DNA of 64,000 nucleotides from positions 1,253,001 to 1,317,000 of the forward strand of contig JAZARR010000048.1 in the NCBI GenBank assembly GCA_037389465.1. The letters are read 5' to 3'. A program made the translations under genes and the position numbers. Origin of the DNA: Baylisascaris procyonis (lineage: Eukaryota; Nematoda; Chromadorea; Rhabditida; Ascarididae). How positions within the stretch are numbered: position 1 is the first letter of the stretch; each line of letters opens with the position of its first letter. Positions 48,501 to 57,127 of the stretch are shown here, piece by piece. The notes below the pieces were generated by a model, which saw nothing but the letters and a program-made list of their open reading frames with translations, searched no databases and was not told the origin of the DNA.

Positions 48501-51500
48501 GTGGCTGCCGTAGTTCAGTAATATTTAGTGAGGGTAAAATATGAAAACAAGTATGAATTTGAATAGAGCTGAAATGTTGTGTCATTGCATACTTTCACAC
48601 TGATAAGCGCTTTAAATTAAATCAATGAAGTGCTCGGAAAATTACATCTTCGAAGCTGTTTAGAGAGGATGCAGCGCAGGTATCAACTTGTGAGAAATAT
48701 CAGACATAAACCATTAAAGTGCGCGCAGCAATGTCCGATTACCTTTAAGCGAACTCTTAGCGGCTGTTCAACCATTCCTATTAGCGCATACCATCGAGCA
48801 TTTCTTGAGCATAGTGGCGAATATGTATTTTGCAGCGCTTCGGGGCCAATAAATGGTCGAATTTCGGCTTTATTTTGAGGCAAAATAGAATTGTGTTTGA
48901 TTGATTGTTGAGCCATGCACACATTAGCCATAATTGATTAGAGGCTGAAGATGCTATTTATGCCAGCAGCTATTAATAGATGTTCATACTGTAAATTTCT
49001 ATCACGGTTACGTCAAAGAAAAGTACTATAGAAGAATGCGAAAGAAGTGAGACTGGCGTGCGTGGACAAGTGCGATACAATTCGCTCGGAAGTACCACTC
49101 AAGGAATTAACTGAAGTTCGCGTCGTTGGTTCCATTAAAAGGGAGAAACCATCAAAAGTCGATACACAGGTTAGCATTTCGTTTAACTATCAAAGTTGGC
49201 GAGCTGTATTTATTTGCTACATTATAAGTGCCGCAGATGTGAAAGCTTTTCTGTTGTTTTCTGAGTGCCTCATTTCTGACATTTCATTGTTAGGCCACTG
49301 ATAGTTTCTTGTCCTCATTTTTGCACCTGCTCATCAGTGGTACATGACGAAGTACATAAACTGGAAACACATGATGAATTGCACCAGGTTTGAGTACATT
49401 TTAAGTAGTGGAATAAATACATAGAAGTAAGAAATAAATTGTAAGGTAGAAGTTGTGTAGATGTGACGTAATTTGTACTTGCAGGCTCTGCCACTGCGCT
49501 CTTTACCGAACACAATCCCTTCGTCACCATGCACCTCCTACCAGTTCCTTTTCGACTATACAACTTTAAAGACGTTGCCCGAAATGTTTGCTGAGTATTT
49601 CTTGGTTAGTTTATTTTTGCGGGATTAGTTGATTGTGCAATATGGTCAAGCTAACAATATTTTGACAATGGAAATATATACTTGTACATTTTACGAGATT
49701 CACTGCTTGATTTGTGGTGCACAATGAGTCGGATCGGATCCTTGTGGCTGTACATTAAAGTACGGCGCTCTGCTTCGCATATCTCTTCAATAACAATTTA
49801 TTCCTAGCAACACAGAACTATTATGCTTAAACTGCACAAGTAGGTGAAAAAAATGCTTTCACATTTGAAAAAACCATGGGAAATTCCAACTGAAGCACCA
49901 TATGGCGACAAATAATGTGCTTACACCAATGCAACGTGCAATTATTTGCGCCGTGGAGCGATTCGTTTAACGAGTTTGTTAAAAACACTTTCAGATAAGC
50001 ATCCAAACTTTATGGCACATAAGCCGAAGTTGCCTTCCATCAGTATAGTTGTTGAAAAGGGCTGATTACAGTCAATAGTTGGGTCCATCTCAGGTGCTCA
50101 AAGCGTTTTGTTAAGTATAAGCGAATTGATCGATGAGGTGACGCATGAATTGCGATCTCAGTAGCTCCAACGGGTAGATAAGAAAATCTGTTAAAGGCGC
50201 ACCTGTTTTCGGAAAACCATCGACATGCCGTTGAAAAGCGGCTAGATTGTGATAAGTTATGAATTTTCATGTGCTTTTCCACATTTGCTTTGCGAAAACA
50301 TATCAAGGTGACTTCCCTACTTGTGCATGATCTGTCTATCTGTCTGCCTGTCAACTAGTTTCAACTTAGGAACCACTGACGCTAAAGAAAGGAGATTTGA
50401 TTTACGTAACGGACGCCATAAGATGGTCTTCTGTACCGTATCTTCAGCTGCCTTCAGAAAGTACGTGTAAGAAAAATAGAATGCCTGACCATTTTTGTCT
50501 GGGTCCATTTTGAGATTGTTTGGAAAATAAGAGATAGAGAAGGCATGAAGTCTGTTATTGTCATTGCTTTTTCGGACAAATTCCACTAGTATTCACCATT
50601 GTAGTGTCTGGATTTGCCAATCTTGCTTATGAGATTTGGAATTTCCTAAGTAAATCACGACATCGGGTATCATCGAGCCTTGGGCTTTATCGAAATCCGG
50701 AAATTCCCTAACAGCGTGAATTCATAAATCATAGTCGGACGTTCGTGAAAATAGTGAATTCCTCTGTTTTGAGAATTCTTCAAGTGAAAGAATTCCGCAG
50801 CGAATTGCAGCTATTTGATCCTCAGTCATTCTCTAGGATCGGGTTCTACGAGCCTCAGAACGGCCGAAAGAAGTAGGGCTTCTCAAACATGGGCATTTCC
50901 TAAGCAATTTCTTCCTATTGTAAGTACAGTGGTGACCAGTTTCAGTCGATCGATAGCGTTAACTATAAAGCGATACTCGGTGAGGTGATTGAGACGGATA
51001 TGATCAGCGTATTAGTTGATGGCTATCATAGAATACTCACTTCTGAAAACTTCTTGAGAATTATCGACTCCTTGGTGCAGTTGGGATCAGTGCCGAGATT
51101 CGATATCGCTTCAATGTTCCTGGATTCGAATGATAAGCAAGGTAACGGTGCAATCATATGTTGGTTATCGACATGTTTTTTGGCTATTGAGAGTTGGCCA
51201 TAAATGACGAGTGCCAGCACAGCTCTAAGATGAATATTCGAAGGACTGTGTATCCACCGGTTGACCTAGCAATTATGGCGACAACTGTCCAAGTGAATTT
51301 TTATGCAAATGAGTTTGCATAAAGTTTCGCGTTCGTCAGTTATCTTCCACAAGTAGACACGCGGTACAATTATTGTGTTTGTTGGCTTGACTTGGCAACT
51401 AGATGGGTGACCAATCAAGTGGATAGCATAGATATAGGAGACAGGAATTTGCCACTTTAGTTGAACACTCTTACTTGCTATTGCTCCCTTACGCAACGTT

Positions 51501-51871
51501 GACGTTGGTTAAGGGCTTTGAGGTCTAGGCGAAGCGTCCTCTATGGGTGAAAAAAAGAAGGCCACTGCTTTTGTGAATTAAAAGAAAGTGATCACTATGT
51601 GTGTAGCTAATACTGGTCATGGAAATTGTGGTGTCTAGTGAGCTTCGAATGTGCAAGGACATTTTGTACCCACAGGAATTAGACTTTGATTCTGGAACGT
51701 AAAGAGACTTTAGGTTGCCTCCTTAAAGTCTGTTTGATTGATGTCGAACGCAGCGCAATAATGATAACGTTTTCCTATTTATGTAGTTTTGCAGCGCTAA
51801 GAGGGCTTTTGCAACGAGGCGAGTTGGATGATGCGCGAAAAACGTTGATGGAGCAGTTATATGACTTGTGA
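21587..51871 (+). CDS. RPAP3/SPAG1-like TPR co-chaperone, 7 exons
   Basis: Exons: 21587-21768, 46314-46385, 47930-48053, 49032-49169, 49485-49604, 50946-51141, 51795-51871. Together they make 909 nt, or 302 aa plus TGA, and all phases join. Residues about 11-120 are a TPR domain. R17, N21, N51, K81 and R85 sit where the Hsp90/Hsp70 carboxylate-clamp residues are expected; the first is Arg instead of Lys. TPR motifs end DARKAITMDP and DLEKILEIDP. Residues about 190-300 match the RPAP3_C-type domain: SYQFLFDYTTLK, then VNYKAILGEVIETDM, then GSVPRFDIASMFLDSNDK. In other animals RPAP3 is the Hsp90-binding subunit of R2TP, which assembles RNA polymerases, snoRNPs and PIKKs. This version is about half the length of human RPAP3 and has one TPR domain. 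The start could also be Met7 (21605). Intron 1 contains the initiator tRNA array. Confidence 0.85.
21900..22517. other. GC-richer segment just left of the tRNA array
   Basis: This stretch is richer in G and C than the surrounding introns. It includes a G-rich tract near 22028-22055 and open frames on both strands (22022-22546 on +, 22298-22552 on -). The frames have no recognisable domain and the + frame runs into the first degenerate tRNA copy. It may be the remnant of the element or founder segment that brought in the array. I do not call a gene. Confidence 0.35.
22518..22589 (+). pseudogene. Degenerate initiator tRNA copy at the left array edge
   Basis: It aligns to the repeat tRNA in phase with the array (183 bp before the next copy). 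The acceptor 5' strand reads AGCACCG, the anticodon loop is changed to TCCACAA, and the 3' strand is broken. It cannot fold as a normal tRNA. Confidence 0.8.
23071..23142 (+). tRNA. tRNA-iMet(CAT), representative intact copy
   Basis: A 72-nt cloverleaf: acceptor AGCAGCG/CGCTGCT with discriminator A, D-arm GCGC with loop AGCGGAA, anticodon arm CTGGG-CCCATAA-CCCAG, variable AGGTC, T-arm GGTGG-ATCGAAA-CCACT with a G.U pair at 49:65. A T-rich terminator follows. Roughly 100 copies in the array have this sequence or near-identical versions. Confidence 0.95.
23332..23441 (+). repeat. Class B spacer (representative)
   Basis: This spacer differs strongly from class A, sharing mainly GCAT.CCAGG.AGTCTT, CCTCGAAGAAAA and the final gene-proximal bases. 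Seventeen occur in the array, preceding the tRNAs at 23442, 23999, 24741, 25298, 26413, 27892, 28617, 29892, 31743, 32857, 33413, 35456, 38420, 39349, 40092, 41206 and 44366. Most of these tRNAs are intact. Confidence 0.85.
24185..24255 (+). tRNA. tRNA-iMet with one D-loop G deleted
   Basis: The D-loop reads AGCGAAGC instead of AGCGGAAGC, losing one of the G18-G19 pair that normally contacts the T-loop. The rest is intact. The copy may be poorly functional. Confidence 0.75.
25052..25079 (+). repeat. Spacer hairpin (representative), upstream of each class A tRNA
   Basis: CCAGGCAG (25052-25059) and CTGCCTGG (25072-25079) form a perfect 8-bp inverted repeat around a 12-nt loop, 34-61 nt upstream of the tRNA at 25113. 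The same element recurs across most class A spacers, sometimes with one mismatch (CCATGCAG or CTACCTGG). The Cs and Gs of the stem are largely kept while flanks vary. Function is unknown; it might be a promoter-proximal or recombination-related element, or simply neutral. Confidence 0.7.
25298..25368 (+). tRNA. tRNA-iMet with D-loop G deletion, after a class B spacer
   Basis: It has the same single-G deletion as 24185 but sits behind a class B spacer. The only other deletion-spacer combinations seen are class A, so this looks like an exchange between units. Confidence 0.75.
25483..25554 (+). pseudogene. Initiator-type tRNA with anticodon GAT and a broken T-stem
   Basis: The anticodon loop is CCGATAA (anticodon GAT, complementary to ATC). 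The variable region is changed (GGCCTCGG) and the T-stem 3' strand reads CGACT, which mispairs. It is probably a pseudogene. Confidence 0.65.
28255..28326 (+). tRNA. Initiator-type tRNA with anticodon TAT
   Basis: The loop is CCTATAA, a C34-to-T change giving an anticodon complementary to ATA. The T-stem 5' strand is GATGG, which mispairs once with CCACT. Acceptor and anticodon stems are intact. Confidence 0.7.
28980..29051 (+). tRNA. Initiator-type tRNA with anticodon TAT (second copy)
   Basis: Same changes as 28255; it lies in the 725-bp duplicate. Confidence 0.7.
29530..29601 (+). tRNA. Initiator-type tRNA with anticodon TAT (third copy)
   Basis: Same TAT anticodon and GATGG T-stem as 28255 and 28980, in a further duplicated unit with a 177-bp step. 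Confidence 0.7.
32115..32185 (+). tRNA. tRNA-iMet with D-loop G deletion
   Basis: Single-G deletion at G18/G19. It is followed by the TTCTCTTTATTTT terminator variant that accompanies most deletion copies. Confidence 0.75.
33043..33113 (+). tRNA. tRNA-iMet with D-loop G deletion
   Basis: Single-G deletion at G18/G19. Its upstream hairpin has the CTACCTGG right arm. Confidence 0.75.
33228..35270 (+). repeat. Higher-order block, copy 1 (11 units, 2043 bp)
   Basis: tRNA starts: 33228, 33413, 33598, 33784, 33969, 34155, 34341, 34527, 34713, 34899, 35085. The series of variants (class B spacer, short GAAAAAATAG spacer, D-loop deletion at 33784, CTTGG stem at 34341, AGGAGCG acceptor at 34527) is repeated in the same order in the next block and again from about 41030. 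Confidence 0.9.
33784..33854 (+). tRNA. tRNA-iMet with D-loop G deletion (block copy 1)
   Basis: Single-G deletion, duplicated with the block to 35827 and 41577. Confidence 0.75.
35271..37313 (+). repeat. Higher-order block, copy 2
   Basis: tRNA starts: 35271, 35456, 35641, 35827, 36012, 36198, 36384, 36570, 36756, 36942, 37128. It is nearly identical to 33228-35270 at an offset of 2043 bp up to about 37200, with only isolated substitutions (for example AATAGC to AATACC at 36545). Confidence 0.9.
35827..35897 (+). tRNA. tRNA-iMet with D-loop G deletion (block copy 2)
   Basis: Counterpart of 33784 at an offset of 2043 bp. Confidence 0.75.
37315..37386 (+). tRNA. tRNA-iMet(CAT) with A37-to-G
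   Basis: The loop is CCCATGA. Position 37, normally A and modified to t6A in initiator tRNAs, is G. All stems are intact. It is repeated at 43065 and 43810. Confidence 0.75.
37501..37571 (+). tRNA. tRNA-iMet with D-loop G deletion and A1-to-G
   Basis: It begins GGCAGCG, so the initiator A1:U72 pair becomes G:U, and it lacks one D-loop G. It has the CCACC T-stem. Its counterpart is 43996. Confidence 0.75.
38420..38491 (+). tRNA. Initiator-type tRNA with anticodon CGT
   Basis: The loop is CCCGTAA (A35-to-G), complementary to ACG. The T-stem 3' strand is CCAAT, adding one mismatch. It follows a class B spacer. Confidence 0.7.
40464..40534 (+). tRNA. tRNA-iMet with D-loop G deletion
   Basis: Single-G deletion at G18/G19, behind a spacer with the CTACCTGG hairpin arm. 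Confidence 0.75.
41577..41647 (+). tRNA. tRNA-iMet with D-loop G deletion (block copy 3)
   Basis: Counterpart of 33784 and 35827. Confidence 0.75.
43065..43136 (+). tRNA. tRNA-iMet(CAT) with A37-to-G (second copy)
   Basis: Same CCCATGA loop, carried in the third higher-order block. Confidence 0.75.
43810..43881 (+). tRNA. tRNA-iMet(CAT) with A37-to-G (third copy)
   Basis: Arises from the 745-bp internal duplication of the segment holding 43065. Confidence 0.75.
43996..44066 (+). tRNA. tRNA-iMet with D-loop G deletion and A1-to-G
   Basis: Counterpart of 37501, with the same GGCAGCG start and the same deletion. Confidence 0.75.
44366..44437 (+). tRNA. Initiator-type tRNA with anticodon CGT, otherwise intact
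   Basis: The loop is CCCGTAA, with a fully paired CCACC T-stem and intact acceptor, D and anticodon stems; only the anticodon departs from the initiator pattern. It follows a class B spacer like 38420, but its flanks differ. Confidence 0.75.
45846..45917 (+). pseudogene. Degenerate initiator tRNA copy at the right array edge
   Basis: The acceptor 5' strand is AGCTGCG and the 3' end is unrelated (ATTTCTGGTCA). The anticodon stem (CTGGG/CCTAG) and T-arm carry mismatches. The CCCATAA loop survives. The array ends here. Confidence 0.8.
45918..46313 (+). other. Right flank of the array, rest of intron 1
   Basis: Unique sequence with no tRNA similarity, ending in a T-rich tract and the TTTTCAG acceptor of exon 2. 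Confidence 0.7.
50358..50390. repeat. Second copy of the GTTTCAACTTAGGAAC motif
   Basis: It shares GTTTCAACTTAGGAAC, ACTG and GCTA spacing with 56569 onwards, and lies in an intron of the RPAP3-like gene. Similarity fades after about 30 nt. Confidence 0.4.
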
Positions 51872-52074
51872 TTATTGAAATACACAATGGAGACGTCATG
51901 TGCGACTTTTTCTTCGCAGTGCATCGTGTTTTGATATATTTAATACGGTGGGACGGCGGTGTTTTCTGATTTCTTTTGAATCCAAAACTGTGCTGAAATT
52001 TCCCACAATGTTCTTGCGATGGAACGTGATTGCTTTATTTGGTAGTTTGTCGACGAACGTTTAGCGGAAACGAG

Positions 52075-52080
52075 AATAAA
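52075..52080 (+). terminator. Candidate poly(A) signal of the RPAP3-like gene
   Basis: AATAAA about 200 nt after the TGA at 51869-51871. This is a plausible 3' UTR length, with no transcript evidence. Confidence 0.4.
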
Positions 52081-55000
52081 TCTTTACATGCTTTTTGCTG
52101 TAATGCAATTTGAGAGTGAAGAGGGTCCCCGGAAATTAGAGAAGGAATGTTCAGCATAACGAGCTGTACAGCCGTTGTTTTTTCAACGAAACGTCGTTTT
52201 CTTTGAAGTGTATCCACCATTACATTCAGCGTTCTTAATTGTCGTTCCTTTGGACTGAGCCTAACCGTGCATGCATGTTTCAGTGTTAGGTGTCGCCATG
52301 AAAGGGACGTATTAAAATATTTTTGTTTAAGTGTAGATACAAGGCGACCGTTTCCATGAAGCCCATCTTATTTCTGCTCTATCTCGCTGGGAGGATGAAC
52401 AGCTATGTGAACTGTACAAATTCAGCAATCTTCGTGCAGCTGTTGTACTATTAAGTTGACTTTAGAGTGAAAAAATTTGAATATACCCAACTCGACTCAG
52501 CTGCTTTTTTCTCAAAACAGACATCGTTCAGATCAATACTCTGTCGCCAAAGTGCGACAAATGGATTTATTCCCCCTTTCAAAAAATGTTTTTCTAAAGA
52601 TGATGAACTGCTAGGGGGCAGTACCATGTCGTTATCGTTTTTGAACCGTTTTTCTGGTTGGAAATGATGGAGGTACGAAAGAAATTGATGTCAATTGGCG
52701 GAGTGTTTGAAGAGTAAGGCGCATAAGGGCTGCGATGAAAAATAGGCTTATCTACGATAATAGGCGATCTTCTAGTGGCTCCCCTAATGCGAACTCCTGC
52801 GATAAGTGCAGAAACGCAGTATGTATAAGCAGAAGTCAACGGTGATTGTTTGGTGTCCCATAGCCGAACTGCTTCGATACAACTTCTTGCCATGCGGTGG
52901 AATAATTGCAACGCTGCAGCAGTGAACTGGAAATGATTCACTAGACGCTGCGGATTCGGCAATCATCATTGGCTAACAGAAGAGATGTTATCCTACTTCA
53001 AGAAGCATATGTTGCAGAAGTCGTGCTACAGAAATTGAACGAGTTGTGAGTGTGAAATCTTTTCCTGGCTCACCGTACGACCGCACCTTTCCAATGGGTC
53101 CCACTGTCTTGGTTGTTTTCTTCGAAATAAATGATTCAGTTACTATGGGAACATAGAACTTGTCTTTCAACAATTCGTCGCCTCCAGAGTACTAAAATTT
53201 TTAAAAATAGAAGATAAATTCACTCGTTTCTGATGCCCACAGCATGTTGACCGAACGATGTTTGATTTAAATAAAAGTTTTGTGTTTGAGCCTGATTATA
53301 GATGACCAGATTTCCTGCCTCGGAACGTTCATTATTTTCAAGGCCACCTAATATTTAACTTGTCAAGTCGAGGTTCTAAAAAGTGCTGAAGTCAATATTA
53401 GGGGTTTTCAATCGCGAGACTGCCAAAAATACTTTTTTAATGCTTTTTGATTGAACAATATTGTTACTGTTCGAAAGTACCTTTATTTTAGGTGTCTCTG
53501 CGATCGAAAGCACGCGATGGTAAGGTGATCTGAGCAGTTTTGAAATTCTCGCTTTCGTTTGACATCCGCAGTAATAGAGCTATCAACGGCTGTTACGCTT
53601 TTATGTAAGGCTCGCCTCTCTTACACCCAAGAAAAATTTTTAAACACGACTTGAGTTTAGCGAGCGAGCTTGAACGCGATTCAGAAATCAAAATTTTCGT
53701 TCGCGTTTATATAGCAGCAGCAGAAATACGATATCTAACTCTTAATGTTATCAGTTTCCTTGGTACGCTTTTCTACTTGTTTCTAGTTGGCAAGTATAGA
53801 ATTGGATCGTTAGAATTCTTCAGAGTGATGCCACCTTGTTTGATGTACGTTTTAGGGATTTCATCACGCATCCCCTAATATAAGTCTGTGTCAGTCGAAG
53901 AGATGTTCTTCAAGCCAGTCGAAATGATGGTAAAAGGAAGCTTGCGTTGACAGGAATTACTCAAAATAAAATGTAGCCATTTGGGGAAATAACAAATTCG
54001 AGCAAATTTTGAGGACCGTCTTAGTGAACTCCCGCTGAACTCAGTCAATCGTTTTTTTTTAATGTTGATGAATTTCACTAAAAATCTACCATTTCCAAGT
54101 CGTCAACATTTCTTAAAGAGATCGTTTTACTCAGTTTTTCAATCACCTAGTCCTACATATCACCAGATCATGGTGTTCGTCTGAGTCTGATCCAGACCAA
54201 AAGACTTGGCTACAGCGCATGACTTTAATTAACCATGTATTTGCAAAATGAAACTTGTATTCTGTTACGGAGCCAACCTACAGCGTTTTGGAAAAAATGT
54301 TCGATGGTTCCTTCACATCCTAATGACTTCATTCGAGTAAGATTGAAATAAAGATAACTTTACAACTCAATGAACAGTAGCAAGAAATCTGCATATTTGC
54401 GTAAAAGTGAATAAAATTAATAAATATGCGAATATAGGAAATGTTCCTTACCGTAAAGTTCTAAGGCAGGACGTGCATCGGGTCGACTATGGCCATTCAA
54501 CACCAAAACATACAACATTGGTCACCGAACTCGTAGGCAACATTTTGATTTCATAAAGTACTCTTCAGAGAAAACGCTTGTTTTCATATAACGCTTGTTT
54601 AATATTCTCTCCATCTTGCTAAGGAAACTGAATCCACTGATGATCTGCAGCAACTTTATTTTCACAGAACTGATATAGCCATTCGGAAACACCTATACAA
54701 TTCACCAGTAACCGAAATTCCGATAAAAAATTTGCAGCCAATTGTATGTCGAATATTTCATAACGTCGCAATATGTTTTCGGCATTCGACGACGTCGTTC
54801 AACATTAATCTAGCCATGAACTGAAATAATGCTTATTTTATATAAAACAAGCACTTGTGTAAACAAAACACTTTGCGCTTTTTTTTTGCTATTTACTGTA
54901 TCCAAATGAACGAATCTATCCATAAACGCAAATTCGTATTTGTAAAGGACAAACAGTCCACATTCGCATTATGGTTGCTCCGTGATCACTGGTAATTCGA

Positions 55001-56564
55001 CACCTCACCTCAGATTCTCCCACAAACTCTCACCTTTCTTGTTCAAATCTTCGTCCTCGTTTCCGCAAGTTGACGAAGATATAAAATCGGCATGGAAAAT
55101 CCGCTGCTATGGCGTAAACAATTATTTTCTTCGGGAGAGAGAAGAGGGATGGGGGGAAGGGAGAAACAAATGCATCCACTGGAGCTCACGCAAAGAAAAC
55201 AATAAGTGAAAAAACTTGCTAGGAAAGCTGAAACGAAATGTGTTTTGTAATTCGGCTCGTGGGATCAGCGGGCTACGTAAATTGCCAACAAATGGACATG
55301 CCATATTGCAGCAATATTTCATGCTACCATTTTATAACTCATGATCTAACGTAAATCATTCCTATCAGACAAAATACTATAAAAGATTGTTAACAAAAAC
55401 TTATTCTAATGTATTTAGAATAAAGTCAAATTCATGAAGCGGGAGAGTTCAACTAACTGATAATAAAAGTGGGTAATGGTTATCGCACTATTTTACATCC
55501 AACTACTTTGGTCTGGCTCAGACTCCACTGATAATCATTCTTTGGTGACAACGGGAGCCTTGCCTGCAAACGGAGAGGAGCTATGACAGCTGGAGCATTA
55601 GCCCTGTGAGTAACAGATCGCAGGTTTGCTTTAGTCTTCGGACAAAGTCCTCATTGGTCATCGAGCAGAAATGGATTTTAATAAATCGAAAACTTGCTCG
55701 CTATATTCATTAACAAGACAGAAGGTTAAATGAGACAAAAAGGTTAAATGGGCAATGAGTGGTACTATTAGAAAGTTGCATTTGAAGATTGACACCGTTT
55801 GATGCACTTATTGGGCGTTCTGCGAAATTTGTTTTGTACCGCTGGCAGCTGATGTGATATTAAAATTAACTTCTTGTGGTAAGGCAATAAATCAGCAGTA
55901 TAGAGTAGTTTTATAAAGTTATTCATGAAACTGAGGCAAGTGATGCTCAGAGAAAAGAATCTTATTCCATCTACTCGTAATATACATTTTTGCAAAAATT
56001 TCGTCCTTGCAGGAATTAAAACCCGAAAAGTTCTTAAATAGAAAACTTGAAATTTTATAAAGCATTCGGAATAAAGACAAAGGGTATGTGTGCATGTTCA
56101 CATTGTATATTCCTTACGAATATAAATAGTGCAGCGAATATGGGATGTGTGAACAAGTGGACAGAGAGATAGATGAATAGTTAGTGTTTCTTGCCTAATA
56201 GTACTATGTAAAATAACGGTATAAACCTCATGCCTCATCTGCGGTGACACGTGCTAAATGAAAAATTGAGTGATCACGGTGATCACTGGAGGTTGGCAAG
56301 TTGAGTTCAGCAATTCCCATTCTGAGCACTGCGAGGTTACAATTTTGGTTCCATTTCGGACCGAAATCGAATGATTTTAGAGCTATTGGCCTCAATCATA
56401 GAAACTCATAATAGAAAAACTCTAAGTGACGATATGTACTGCTTGGTCAGTCAAGCACGCTCACTATAATTAGCCTAAATCTTTCACGTTTATGTTAATT
56501 GGCATTCGCAAAGTTCAACACGCCAACAGTCACCCTATATACTTTTGTGTGTCTGGATTTTCGC

Positions 56565-56655
56565 AGTTTCAACTTAGGAACAACTGGTGCTAGAGCTACA
56601 GAACTCAGTAGGTTTTACAGCTCTAGCATCAGTGGCTACAAAACTCAGTAGGCCA
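56565..56655. repeat. Hairpin-bearing dispersed repeat fragment
   Basis: An inverted repeat pairs 56581-56597 with 56619-56635 (TGCTAGAGCT against AGCTCTAGCA at its core). A near-direct repeat of ACARAACTCAGTAGG overlaps it. The leading motif GTTTCAACTTAGGAAC also occurs near 50358, which suggests a small dispersed element. Confidence 0.5.
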
Positions 56656-57127
56656 TGAAGGACGTCTGTGCCAACTTCAGCATCCATCAAATTCCAACGA
56701 GATTACAGACAGCTGAATGTGCGTAAAGTTCCTAAGCACAGCAACCGGCTCGATTGCATCTTACACCTGTTGGAACACAAAAAACGAATCTTTAGTGAAT
56801 GATTTGTACAAGCGACCTGATCATCTACAGAAGGAACGCGACGTTCTATATACTATACACGTTTCATTATTTGTTGGCGGTTTACGATACTGGTTAGCCG
56901 GATGAGCAGACTTATGAAAAAGTATAAAGCGTGGGATCCTGTGGCACACTTTCCCAGCTGTTCCATCGGAACTTGTACATTTAGTTAGACTTACAGCTGC
57001 TACATTTCGCAGATTTACACAGAGAAGTCGAAAAATTTAGACCTTTGTCAAGCGTCTTAAATTAAAATGGACAGACCATGGATAATATACACATCGCCGT
57101 TTGAGCTTTAGCCGTAATGAAAGTATT

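Larger units (their letters stand above)
51872..57127. other. Region between convergent genes, no gene recognised
   Basis: It holds the 3' ends of the RPAP3-like gene (+) and the START gene (-). Short ORFs on both strands (for example 52594-52962 on -) show no recognisable family. A hairpin-bearing repeat fragment lies near 56569-56655. Confidence 0.5.

Noticed and set aside
49337..49388. Possible extra exon of the RPAP3-like gene (VHDEVHKLETHDELHQ)
   Set aside because: It has a donor-like end but no acceptor in the right phase. Skipping it joins 49169 to 49485 in frame.
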